From positions 2,936,501 through 3,000,500 of the forward strand of contig NZ_CP020700.1 in assembly GCF_003932715.1 (NCBI RefSeq): 64,000 nucleotides of DNA, in the 5' to 3' direction. The notes under the pieces were generated by a model, which saw nothing but the letters and a program-made list of their open reading frames with translations, had not been told where the DNA came from and made no database searches. Source of the stretch: Streptomyces tsukubensis. GTDB lineage: Bacteria > Actinomycetota > Actinomycetes > Streptomycetales > Streptomycetaceae. The translations under genes were made by a program, and so were the position numbers. This document shows positions 25,451-33,509 of this stretch, one piece after another. Numbering within the stretch: position 1 is the stretch's first letter; the number at the start of each line of letters is the position of its first letter.

Positions 25451-27364
25451 ATGGTGAGCCGGGACACCCGGGCGACCGCCCGGACCCCTTCGCCCTCTCC
25501 TTCCCCTTCTTCTTCCGCGTCCCCTTCTTCCCCTTCTTCCCCTTCTTCTTCGCCTTCGGTACGGACTCCGGTCTGGTGGCCCCTGCTGACCCTCGTGGCC
25601 GTCGCCGCGGCGGCTGCGGGCGCCGCCGAGTACACCCCCGTCGACTGGCGCCGGATCGTCACGGGTGCCGCCGCGGGCGCCGCGGTGCTGCTGTTCTTCT
25701 GGGTGCTGCTGCTGGCACGGCTGCTGCGCCGGCAGCGCCTCCGTCACGCCGCGGACCGGCGCACCGACGAGGCGCGCGCCGCCGAGGTGGCGCATCTGGC
25801 CTCCGTACGGGTCCCGGCGATCGCCGAGCGGCGGCGCGAGGGCCGCGGGCTGGACGACGTCCCTGGCCCCCTCTCACCGGCCGCCGACACCGGTGAGGAC
25901 TTCGCCGCCGCGCTGGACCTGATCGTCGCCGCGCTCGGCTCGGACGAGGCGGTCCGCCGCGAGCGGGCGCTGCGCGACGCGGTCCAGGCGGCCTTCGAGT
26001 CCGTCGCCCGCCATATGCACGCCATGGCCACGGTCCAGCAGCAGGTGCTGGACGAGGTGGAGCAGAGCATCGAGGACCCCGAGCTGATGTCCGGGGTGAT
26101 GAAGGCGGACCACGCCGCCGCGCAGATGACCCGCAAGGCGCAGACGCTGCTGGTGATGTGCGGGGTGTGGCCGGCCCGCCGGGAGAACCGCCCGGTGTCG
26201 CTGTACGACTGCGTGCGCGGCGCGCAGTCGCGGATCGTGGAGTTCGCCCGGGTCGAGGTGCACGGCGGCCAGTCGCTGTACGTCGTACCGCCCGCCGTCG
26301 AGGGCGTGATGCACGCGATCGCGGAACTGCTGGAGAACGCCACCGTGTTCTCGCCCTCGCGCACCCAGGTCGTCGTCACGGTCCGGGAGGTGGGCTCGGG
26401 GGCGGTCGTGGAGATCGACGACGCGGGGCTGGGGATGGCCCCGGACGTCCTGGACCAGGCCACGGCCAGGATCCGCGACGAACTCGACCTGGCGAACCTG
26501 GGCGCGGTGCCGAAGCTGGGGCTGGCGTGCGTCGGCCGCTGGACCCGGGAGCTGGGGTTCAGCGTGGAGCTTTCGGCGGCCTCGGCGTACGGCGGGACCC
26601 GGGCGGTGGCGTTCCTGCCGTACCGGCTGCTGACCGAGCCGCTGTCGCACTTCGCACAGGGCGGTACGGGCGCGGGCGCGGGCGTGGGCACGGGCGCGTA
26701 CGGCCGGGGTCCGGGTGCCCGGGAGGCCGCGGGGTCCGGGGCGGGGGCCGGGATGTCCGCGGGCCGTGCTCCGGCGGCGTACGGCGCCCCGGAGGTCGGC
26801 GGGCGCTCCGCCCGTACGGCCTATCCGTACGGCAACCGCCCGCCGGAGGCGCGTTCCTGGGGCGTGTCGGACGGTCCGGCCGGGGACACCCGGGCGGCCC
26901 TGCCGCGCCGCCGCAGCAGGCGGGGCGCGGCGGTCGAGGCGGCGGCCCAGCAGGCGCTGGGCCCGCGGGTGCCGCCCGCCGAACGCCCCCTGCACCCGGC
27001 GCCGCAGCCCCCGATCCCGCCCGCGCCCGCGATGCCGGAACGGGCCGCGGGCTGGAGCCCGGAGGATGCGCGGGCTTCGGTGGCGAACGTCCTGTCGGGC
27101 ACGCGCCGGGGCCGGGCGACGGTCGCGGAAGCGCGGGAGCGGGCCCGGGCGGAGGCGGAAGCATGGCCGGGGACGGGGCCGGGCGACGACGGGTACGGGG
27201 ACGCCGGTTACGAGGAGGCCGCGCCCGCCGCGTACGAGCCGCCGTACGACTCCCGCACCCACCACACGTACAACACGACCTACGACACCTCGTACGACCC
27301 CCGTACGGACGGCGGCGCACCCCGTCCCCCCGAACCAGACGTCCATCATGGAGGCAGACCGTGA
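25451..27364 (+). CDS. cvnA: Conservon sensor-like ATP-binding protein (CvnA)
   Basis: The 637-aa product has a Ser/Pro-rich start, two membrane helices (WWPLLTLVAVAAAAAGAA, GAAAGAAVLLFFWVLLLARLL) and a helical dimerisation-like region. A GHKL ATPase domain follows (N box HAIAELLENATVFS, G1 VEIDDAGLGM, G2 LGLACVGRWTR), then a long Pro/Arg-rich tail. This is the CvnA pattern of Streptomyces conservons, which resemble eukaryotic GPCR-like switches. ATG 25451 is chosen because codons before it, back to the GTG at 25292, lack GC3 bias. The stop overlaps cvnB (GTGA). Confidence 0.85.
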   Translation: MVSRDTRATARTPSPSPSPSSSASPSSPSSPSSSPSVRTPVWWPLLTLVAVAAAAAGAAEYTPVDWRRIVTGAAAGAAVLLFFWVLLLARLLRRQRLRHAADRRTDEARAAEVAHLASVRVPAIAERRREGRGLDDVPGPLSPAADTGEDFAAALDLIVAALGSDEAVRRERALRDAVQAAFESVARHMHAMATVQQQVLDEVEQSIEDPELMSGVMKADHAAAQMTRKAQTLLVMCGVWPARRENRPVSLYDCVRGAQSRIVEFARVEVHGGQSLYVVPPAVEGVMHAIAELLENATVFSPSRTQVVVTVREVGSGAVVEIDDAGLGMAPDVLDQATARIRDELDLANLGAVPKLGLACVGRWTRELGFSVELSAASAYGGTRAVAFLPYRLLTEPLSHFAQGGTGAGAGVGTGAYGRGPGAREAAGSGAGAGMSAGRAPAAYGAPEVGGRSARTAYPYGNRPPEARSWGVSDGPAGDTRAALPRRRSRRGAAVEAAAQQALGPRVPPAERPLHPAPQPPIPPAPAMPERAAGWSPEDARASVANVLSGTRRGRATVAEARERARAEAEAWPGTGPGDDGYGDAGYEEAAPAAYEPPYDSRTHHTYNTTYDTSYDPRTDGGAPRPPEPDVHHGGRP

Positions 27365-27807
27365 CCGGGTTCATTTCGACACTCCCCGACGTGGGCTGGA
27401 TGCTCAGGCCGTTGATCGAAATCCCGGGTGTCCGGCACGCCGTCGTCGTCTCGGAGGACGGCCTGCGGCTGGGCCACGCCTCGGCGCAGCGGCTCCGCGG
27501 CCCGGTCGGTGAGCTGAGCGTGGCGCAGGCCGAATCGCTCTCGGCGGCCTGCGCGGCGATGAACATGACGGGCAGGTCCACCGCGTCGCTGCTGTTCGGC
27601 GCGGGGGCCGGCATGCGGCAGCTGATGCTGGAGTCCGAGCACGGCTTCGTCCTCTTCTCGCAGGCCGGGGTGGGCGCGCATCTGGCCGTGGCGACGGGCA
27701 CCGACGCCGACGTCGGCCTGGTCGCCCAGCAGATGCAGCTGCTGGTGGCCAAGATCGGGGCGCACTTGAGCAGTCAGCCGAGGGACCCCGTGGCCGACAC
27801 ACGATGA
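27361..27807 (+). CDS. cvnB: Roadblock/LC7 protein (CvnB)
   Basis: The 148-aa roadblock/LC7 fold has the typical GVRHAVVVSEDGLRLGHAS strand-turn and the LMLESEHGFVLFSQAG segment. Roadblock proteins act as GTPase partners, like MglB. It is the second gene of the conservon, coupled at both ends (GTGA before, ATGA after). Confidence 0.9.
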   Translation: MTGFISTLPDVGWMLRPLIEIPGVRHAVVVSEDGLRLGHASAQRLRGPVGELSVAQAESLSAACAAMNMTGRSTASLLFGAGAGMRQLMLESEHGFVLFSQAGVGAHLAVATGTDADVGLVAQQMQLLVAKIGAHLSSQPRDPVADTR

Positions 27808-28187
27808 CGGACCTTCCGGAGGAACGCCCCGGGCAGGGTCCGGAACAGCGGACCACCCCGGCGGTCAGGCCGTATGTGATCACCCAGGGTCGCGCGGGCA
27901 CCGGTGCCGAACCGCTGCCGTGGGAGACCCTGGTGATGGCGACGGATGCCGCGTTCCCCGCGTCCCTCCAGCCGGAGCACCACATGATCCTCCGGCAGTG
28001 CCAGGGGCTGCTCTCGGTCGCCGAGGTGGCCGCGTACCTCGGGCAACCGCCCTCCGTGGTGCAGGTACTGCTGGCCGACCTCGTCGACTGGGGCCTGGTG
28101 GTGCTCCGTCCCCCCATTCCGCCGGCCGACCGCACCGATGTGACCATGCTGAGAAAGGTCCTCCATGGCCTCGAACACCGTCTCTGA
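27804..28187 (+). CDS. cvnC: DUF742 protein (CvnC)
   Basis: The 127-aa winged-helix-like DUF742 protein carries VRPYVITQGR and the helix-turn-helix-like SVAEVAAYLGQPPSVVQVLL. It is the third conservon gene, ATGA-coupled to cvnB and overlapping cvnD by 23 nt. Confidence 0.9.
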   Translation: MTDLPEERPGQGPEQRTTPAVRPYVITQGRAGTGAEPLPWETLVMATDAAFPASLQPEHHMILRQCQGLLSVAEVAAYLGQPPSVVQVLLADLVDWGLVVLRPPIPPADRTDVTMLRKVLHGLEHRL

Positions 28188-28902
28188 CCCCCGGGACCGG
28201 GACACCCCCGGTGAGCGGGGCCCGGGACACGGCCCGGGACACCGGAGCCAGTCCGCTCCCGCCGCCCTTCCCGCTCCTCCTCCTGCCCCCGCCGACGGCG
28301 ACGCTCCCGGGAAGTACGTCCCGGCGAGCGTCAGGGGCGCGGCCAAGATCCTGGTCGTCGGCCCGCTGGGGGTCGGGAAGACCACGCTGATCGGCACGGT
28401 CTCGGAGATCAAACCGCTCTCCACGGAGGCGGTGATGACCCAGGCGGGGGCGGAGGTCGACACCCTGGTGCGGGCCGGGAAGACCACCACGACCGTGGCG
28501 CTCGACTTCGGCCGGATGACCATCGACGGCGCGCTGGTGCTCTATATCTTCGGCACGCCGGGGCAGCAGCGGTTCCTGCCCGCCTGGCGGGAGCTGGCCC
28601 GGGGCGCGCTCGGTGCGCTGGCGCTGGTCGACACCCGTAACCTGGCGGCGTCCTTCGACGCGCTGGGCAATCTGGAGGATCTGGGGCTGCCGTTCGCGGT
28701 GGCGGTCAACGACTTCCCGGGCAGCCCGCGCTATCCGGAGGAGGAGCTGCGCGGGGCGCTGGACCTGCTGCCGGGCACCCCGCTGGTGTACTGCGACGCA
28801 CGGGACCTGCGGTCGTCCGTGGGGGCGCTCATCGCGCTGCTGGAGCATCTGATCGACGACGACGCCCCGGGCCGGGACACGGCCGCGGGCGGCCCTCGGT
28901 GA
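28165..28902 (+). CDS. cvnD: Small Ras/MglA-like GTPase (CvnD)
   Basis: The 245-aa GTPase has a 50-residue disordered N-terminus, Walker A GPLGVGKTT, switch region TTTVALDFGRM, G3 FGTPGQQRF and a NDFPG segment in place of NKxD. It is the fourth conservon gene and probably cycles with the roadblock protein. It ends in a GTGA overlap with the P450 gene. Confidence 0.9.
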   Translation: MASNTVSDPRDRDTPGERGPGHGPGHRSQSAPAALPAPPPAPADGDAPGKYVPASVRGAAKILVVGPLGVGKTTLIGTVSEIKPLSTEAVMTQAGAEVDTLVRAGKTTTTVALDFGRMTIDGALVLYIFGTPGQQRFLPAWRELARGALGALALVDTRNLAASFDALGNLEDLGLPFAVAVNDFPGSPRYPEEELRGALDLLPGTPLVYCDARDLRSSVGALIALLEHLIDDDAPGRDTAAGGPR

Positions 28903-30152
28903 CCTATCCCCCGCAGCATGCCTACCCCGCGTCCCGTACCCCCGGCGGCCGGTGTCCGGTGGCGCCGTCGCTCTACGGTCCGGAGCCGGACGGCAATGCG
29001 CTGCCCGCGTTCTACGAGGAGCTGCGGCGCGAGTACGGGCCGGTGGCACCGGTCACGGTGGCGCCCGGGGTCCCGGCGTGGCTGGTGATCGGGCACCGCG
29101 AGGTGCTCCACCTCACCCGTGAGGAGGGGGACTTCTCGCACGATCCGCGCCGCTGGTCGCTGCTGCGGGAGGGGCGGGTGCTGCCGGAGTCTCCGATCAT
29201 GCCGCTGGTCGGCTGGCGTCCGGCACTGCTGTACGCGGACGGGCAGCAGCACCGGCGGATGCGGGCGGCCGTGTCGGAGGCGATCGCCCGGATCGACGGC
29301 CATGAACTGCGGCGCAGCGTACGGGCGACGGCGGAGGAGCTGATCGTGTCGTTCGCCGCGCGCGGGGAGGCGGACCTCGTCGCCCACTATGCGCAGAAGC
29401 TGCCGTCCCAGGTGATCATCCGGCTGCTCGGTCTGGACGAACGCACCGGCCAGCAGCTGATCTGGGCGATCACGGGCACGGTCGCGGCGAACGCGGACTC
29501 CGTGAACGCCAGCCGGCGGATGGGGGCGATCCTCTCCGAACTGGTCGCCGAGAAGCGGTCCCGTCCGGGCGATGACCTCACCTCCACCCTGCTGGGCCAC
29601 CCCGCGCGGCTCACCGACGAGGAGGTGGTGCACAACCTGGCGGTGATGTTCCTGGCGGGCAACCACACGACGGTGAACTGGATCTCCGCGACGCTGCGCG
29701 TACTGCTCTCCGACCCGGCGTTCCGCTCCTCCCTCGCGGGCGGCCATCTGACCGTGGACGACGCCCTGGACCTGGTGCTCTGGCGCCACCCCCCGACCCA
29801 GCACTTCCCGGCCCGCTACGCCACCCGCGACCTCACCCTGGGCGGTCGCGCGATCCGCGCGGGCGACATGCTGCTGCTGGGCCTGGCGGGCGCCAACCAG
29901 GACCCGGCGATCCTCCCGCCGGACGGCGCCCCGGTGGTGGGCAACCGCTCCCATCTGGCATTCGGCGCGGGCCCGCACGCCTGCCCGGCCCAGGACCCGG
30001 CGCGCCTGATCACCCGCACGGCGGTCGACACCCTCCACCACCGCCTCCCGGACCTGCGCCTGTCCGTCCCGGAATCCCAGCTGACGTGGCTCCGCTCCCC
30101 GTGGAGCAAGGGCCTGGCGGCGCTGCCGGTGAGATTCGGGCCGAGGCGGTAG
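28899..30152 (+). CDS. cvnE: Conservon cytochrome P450 lacking the ExxR motif (CYP157-like, CvnE)
   Basis: The 417-aa P450 has the heme-ligand segment FGAGPHACPAQDP. The I-helix reads FLAGNHTTVNW, where the usual acidic residue before TT is His. The K-helix reads LDLVLWRHPP, so the Glu of ExxR is absent. Loss of ExxR is known for the Streptomyces CYP157 family, which lies in conservons. This agrees with the genomic position, GTGA-coupled to cvnD. It may act as an output or a redox sensor; its substrate is unknown. Confidence 0.85.
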   Translation: MTYPPQHAYPASRTPGGRCPVAPSLYGPEPDGNALPAFYEELRREYGPVAPVTVAPGVPAWLVIGHREVLHLTREEGDFSHDPRRWSLLREGRVLPESPIMPLVGWRPALLYADGQQHRRMRAAVSEAIARIDGHELRRSVRATAEELIVSFAARGEADLVAHYAQKLPSQVIIRLLGLDERTGQQLIWAITGTVAANADSVNASRRMGAILSELVAEKRSRPGDDLTSTLLGHPARLTDEEVVHNLAVMFLAGNHTTVNWISATLRVLLSDPAFRSSLAGGHLTVDDALDLVLWRHPPTQHFPARYATRDLTLGGRAIRAGDMLLLGLAGANQDPAILPPDGAPVVGNRSHLAFGAGPHACPAQDPARLITRTAVDTLHHRLPDLRLSVPESQLTWLRSPWSKGLAALPVRFGPRR

Positions 30153-30172
30153 CGCCGGATCCGCGAGACCGG

Positions 30173-30679
30173 TCAGCTTGGCCGGTACGCCCCGTGCGCC
30201 ACCGCACGCCCCCACACCGCAACGAAGGCGTCCCGGCACAGCCGGACCACGGCGGGATCGGTGACGGCTTCCTCCCCGGTCATGGTTCCGTCGCCCGCGA
30301 AGTGGTTGAAGAGGACCGTCGTACCGTCGAACAGCCAGAAGTCATTGCCGGGGAGCGCGATGTCGGACGCCTGCCGTCGCGGCAGCCAGCGCACGTCCTC
30401 ACCGGCCTTGAGGTTGTGTCCCGCGGTCAGTTCGTACTCGTACCGTACGTAGGCGGAGACGGGCTCCGAGACGATGCGCGCCCGGTGCACCGCAACCCCA
30501 CGGTCCACGCCTGACCGGACCAGCTCAATCCACCAGGGCCAGCGCTCCGCCGGATCGAACCGGTCCCCGCGCACCCATTCCCGGTAGTCGTCGTCCAGCC
30601 CGTAAGCGTCTCGCATCTCCAGGTGGTGAGCACTGCGCCGGGCGCCCCGGAACAGCTCCTCGAACCGTGACTCGGACAC
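30173..30679 (-). CDS. DUF6879-family protein
   Basis: The 168-aa hydrophilic protein matches the Streptomyces DUF6879 pattern: N-terminal FEELFRGARRSAHHLEMRD, FDPAERWPWWIELV, VRYEYELTAGHN, DFWLFDGTTVLFNHF. The GTG at 30679 follows GGAGGTG; the longer frame to 30796 adds poor codons. Members often sit near XRE regulators but function is unknown. It faces the conservon P450 with only 20 nt between the stops. Confidence 0.7.
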   Translation of the reverse strand: MSESRFEELFRGARRSAHHLEMRDAYGLDDDYREWVRGDRFDPAERWPWWIELVRSGVDRGVAVHRARIVSEPVSAYVRYEYELTAGHNLKAGEDVRWLPRRQASDIALPGNDFWLFDGTTVLFNHFAGDGTMTGEEAVTDPAVVRLCRDAFVAVWGRAVAHGAYRPS

Positions 30680-30923
30680 CGTGCACCTCCGGGAGAAGCC
30701 TGCGCGATCGGCAAGGACAACGAGTCCTTGCCCCGCCACGGACCGAGTACGCAGCTCCCGGATCCGACACTCGGGCCAGAGATCCCCGAACCGCACCCCG
30801 CTGACCCGGTGATCGAAAAGCGACCCACCGGGACCGATGAGTTTCGGTACGGTCCCCGGTCAGAGATCATGACTGGCGCACCACCCGAGGGTGGGCCGGA
30901 CCCGAGACCCCGAGGAACCACAG

Positions 30924-31496
30924 ATGCGCACTCTGATCAGCACCGCCTTCATCTCTCTCGACGGTGTCGTGGAGGCCCCGGGCGGCGAGCCCGGCTACCG
31001 GAACTCCGGCTGGACCTTCAAGCACACCGACTTCCTGCCCGAGGCCTTCGCCATCAAGGGCCGCGAGCAGGACGAGGCCACGGCCATACTGCTGGGCCGC
31101 ACCAGCTACGAGGCCTTCAGCCAGGTCTGGCCGACGATGGAGGAGTTCGCGCAGTACAAGGAGATGCCGAAGTACGTCGTCTCCACCACCTTCGGCGAGG
31201 GCGATCTGGTGTCCAACTGGGGCGAGACCACGATCCTGCGCTCGGTGGACGAGGTCGCCGCGCTCAAGGAGACCGACGGCGGCCCGATCATCGTCCACGG
31301 CAGCGCCACCCTGAACCACGCCCTCTCGGACGCCGGTCTGATCGACCGCTACCACCTGCTGGTCTTCCCGCTGCTCCTGGGCGCGGGCAAGCGGCTCTTC
31401 AGCACGACGGACAAGGACGTCCAGAAGCTGCAGCTGGTCGAGCACGAGGCCTACGCCAACGGCCTCCAGCTCAATGTCTTCGACGTCGTCCGCTGA
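30924..31496 (+). CDS. RibD C-terminal/dihydrofolate reductase-like protein
   Basis: The 190-aa DHFR-like fold has TAFISLDGVVEAPGG at the N-terminus, ILLGRTSYEAF, YVVSTTF and the cofactor-binding PIIVHGSATLNHAL. It lacks a deaminase domain, like the many stand-alone RibD_C reductases of actinobacteria. ATG 30924 has GAGGAA upstream. The substrate is unknown. Confidence 0.85.
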   Translation: MRTLISTAFISLDGVVEAPGGEPGYRNSGWTFKHTDFLPEAFAIKGREQDEATAILLGRTSYEAFSQVWPTMEEFAQYKEMPKYVVSTTFGEGDLVSNWGETTILRSVDEVAALKETDGGPIIVHGSATLNHALSDAGLIDRYHLLVFPLLLGAGKRLFSTTDKDVQKLQLVEHEAYANGLQLNVFDVVR

Positions 31497-31547
31497 CCGG
31501 CAGGTCCGGAGGCAGCGGGCTGCCTCGTCCCAGGGCGTCCGCAGATG

Positions 31548-32741
31548 TCAGGAAGCCGAGAGCGCCAGGTCGGGCATCCACGGATGCCGCAGGTACTGGC
31601 CCTCGGCGGAAATGTGCAGGGTAAAGGTATCCGGGGCCGGGTTCTCGGCCGCGTCGTAGGCGTCGAGGGTGCGCTCGATGAGCTGCCACAGCTTGACCGG
31701 CCCCCCTTCCCGCACGTCCCAATGGCCGTCTGTGGGGGTGAGGGTCGCAGCGGACCCGGTGGCAACGTCGACCAGATGCACCACGTCACCGATGGTGATC
31801 ATCTGGGCGGTGGGTACGGCACTCTGCGCGAGGAAGCGGAGATGAAACGCTTCCTCACTTGCGGCATTGAGCCGATCGGGGCTGTGCCGGGCCGTGCGGG
31901 CCGCTTTCGGCAGGTCGGAGGTCCAGTGGGCGGGGTTGCCGAAGGCCGGAGCGGCATGGGTGCGGGCCGACATGAACGAGACGGTGCCCGGTAGGAGCGG
32001 GCCCTGGGCGGTGCCGTCCCCGTTCACGGTGAGCAGCACTCGGGCGTATCCGTACAGCCAGCCGGAGAGGGTGAGGAGGATCTTTCCGCCGGGGCGGGTC
32101 TGGGCGATCAAAGCGGGTGGAACATGGCGGAAGGAGCAAGCGGCGACGACGCGGTCGAAGGGGCCTTCGGGCCAGTATCCGTAGAGGCCGTCCGACGTGG
32201 CCAGCGTGGGCGTGTAGCCGAGGCCGTAGAGGGCGTTCGCCGCCTGTTCGAGGCGGTGAGGGTCGACTTCGACGCTCGTGATGCCGGCGGAGCCGAGGCG
32301 CTCACAGGCGAGCGCGGTGGAGTAGCCGGTTCCGGTGCCGATTTCCAGGATCGTCTGCCCCTCGGTGACATCGGCGTCCGCCCACATGCGCAGGACCAGG
32401 GACGGCAGGGTGGACGAGGAGGTGGGGGCGCCGCCATGTCGTACGGCGGGCTGTGCCCAGTCCGGTTCGTCGTTGTCGAATTGCGTGATCAGGGTTTCGT
32501 CGGCGTAGGCGGCGCTGAGCCACCGGACCGGGTCGAGGTCGGCCGTGACGGGCTCCCAGACCGTGAGCCCATGTACGTCGACCCGGTCGGCTGGAAGGTA
32601 GAAACCGGGAACGAAACGGTGCCGCGGCACCGTTTCCACGGCAGCCCGCCAGGCCGGATCGAGGGCTCCTCTGTCGGTGAGGATCTTTGCCATGTCCGCG
32701 CGGAGGCGTGCAGCCTCGGTCTCCAGATCGGCGGGCGTCAT
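31548..32741 (-). CDS. PIMT-like SAM methyltransferase of the RiPP-associated type
   Basis: The 397-aa protein has a PIMT-like N-terminus (VPRHRFVPGFYLPAD), SAM motif I ILEIGTGTGYSTAL and motif SVEVDPHRLEQA. A long C-terminal region includes GGPVKLWQLIERTLDAYDA and PDTFTLHISAEGQYLRHP. That C-terminus resembles methyltransferases of ATP-grasp or FxLD peptide systems. No ATP-grasp or lanthionine gene is nearby, so the peptide link is tentative. It is ATGA-coupled to a 55-aa Cys-containing protein and an ATP-binding protein. Confidence 0.75.
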   Translation of the reverse strand: MTPADLETEAARLRADMAKILTDRGALDPAWRAAVETVPRHRFVPGFYLPADRVDVHGLTVWEPVTADLDPVRWLSAAYADETLITQFDNDEPDWAQPAVRHGGAPTSSSTLPSLVLRMWADADVTEGQTILEIGTGTGYSTALACERLGSAGITSVEVDPHRLEQAANALYGLGYTPTLATSDGLYGYWPEGPFDRVVAACSFRHVPPALIAQTRPGGKILLTLSGWLYGYARVLLTVNGDGTAQGPLLPGTVSFMSARTHAAPAFGNPAHWTSDLPKAARTARHSPDRLNAASEEAFHLRFLAQSAVPTAQMITIGDVVHLVDVATGSAATLTPTDGHWDVREGGPVKLWQLIERTLDAYDAAENPAPDTFTLHISAEGQYLRHPWMPDLALSAS

Positions 32742-32905
32742 CGTGCCTCGTCTCCTTTCGTGCTCAGGATGTCGGCGAAGGCCTCGGCGTACCGGACCGC
32801 GTTCTCCACCCAGCGGACCGGCACCGGCGCGTAGGTGATCCGGCCGCACCGCAGACAGTTCGCCGTCAGCGGGCACGGCGCGGGACCGGTGAGCGCGGTC
32901 GCCAT
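32738..32905 (-). CDS. Small Cys-rich protein (55 aa)
   Basis: The short product has three Cys in its N-terminal half (PCPLTANCLRCG) and an amphipathic helical C-terminus (VENAVRYAEAFADIL). Start and stop each overlap the neighbours by ATGA, so it lies in a fully coupled three-gene operon. It could bind zinc or be a peptide substrate of the downstream methyltransferase. Neither can be decided here. Confidence 0.6.
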   Translation of the reverse strand: MATALTGPAPCPLTANCLRCGRITYAPVPVRWVENAVRYAEAFADILSTKGDEAR

Positions 32906-33321
32906 CACGGATACGTTTCCGGCGGTACGGACAGCTCCGCCCAGACGTACTTCCCGGGCCCCACCCGGTCCTCCACCCCCCACCGGTCGGCCAGCTCCGC
33001 CACCAGCCACAGCCCGCGCCCGCCGTCCGCGTCGGGCGCGGGCATCCTCAGCGAGGGCCGTCCGGCCCCGGTGTCATGGACCTCGATGCGCAGCCCGCCG
33101 GGGGTGCGGGCGCACCGGGTTTCGATCTGGCGCCCGGCCGCCGCACCGTACCGAACCGCGTTCGTCACCAGCTCGGAGAGAACCAGGGTGGCGGAGTGCT
33201 CGATGGCCGAGAGCCCCCAGCCCGCGAGCGCCTTGCGCAGCCCGAGCCGGGCTCTGCCGACGCTCCGGGCGTGGCGGTTCCACCGGGCGATCCATGTGCC
33301 GCCGCTGCAAGGCCCGTTCAT
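32905..33321 (-). CDS. ATP-binding anti-sigma-type protein
   Basis: The 138-aa GHKL domain has N box LVLSELVTNAVRYGAA, G1 IEVHDTGAG and G2 DGGRGLWLVAELADRWG, plus a terminal KYVWAEL. It is the third such ATPase in the window. It leads the operon with the 55-aa protein and the methyltransferase, and is divergent from an XRE/DUF5753 regulator. Its partner is unknown. Confidence 0.8.
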   Translation of the reverse strand: MNGPCSGGTWIARWNRHARSVGRARLGLRKALAGWGLSAIEHSATLVLSELVTNAVRYGAAAGRQIETRCARTPGGLRIEVHDTGAGRPSLRMPAPDADGGRGLWLVAELADRWGVEDRVGPGKYVWAELSVPPETYP

Positions 33322-33387
33322 GTCTGCGCCGCTCCTCTGAGTACCCGCACAAAAGCGGAGGAACCTCTATCAACTAACCGGAATCAT

Positions 33388-33407
33388 CTGATCCTTAGTC
33401 GGATCAG
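33388..33407. promoter_or_regulatory. Inverted repeat CTGATCC-N6-GGATCAG
   Basis: Perfect 7-bp arms spaced by 6 nt lie mid-way in the 188-nt divergent region between the ATPase operon and the XRE regulator. It is a candidate operator for both. Confidence 0.45.
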
Positions 33408-33474
33408 GTGAATTGCACTGCACTTGATGGTTCCAGCATGAGGGTGCGGCGTTAGCTTCACCAGGTCGGAAGCA

Positions 33475-33495
33475 GTGACACCAAGGGGGTGTCAC
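33475..33495. promoter_or_regulatory. Inverted repeat GTGACACC-N5-GGTGTCAC
   Basis: Perfect 8-bp arms spaced by 5 nt end just before the GAGGGGAG ribosome-binding site of the XRE gene. It may be an autoregulatory operator or an RNA hairpin affecting translation. Confidence 0.5.
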
Positions 33496-33509
33496 GAGGG
33501 GAGACGGCC

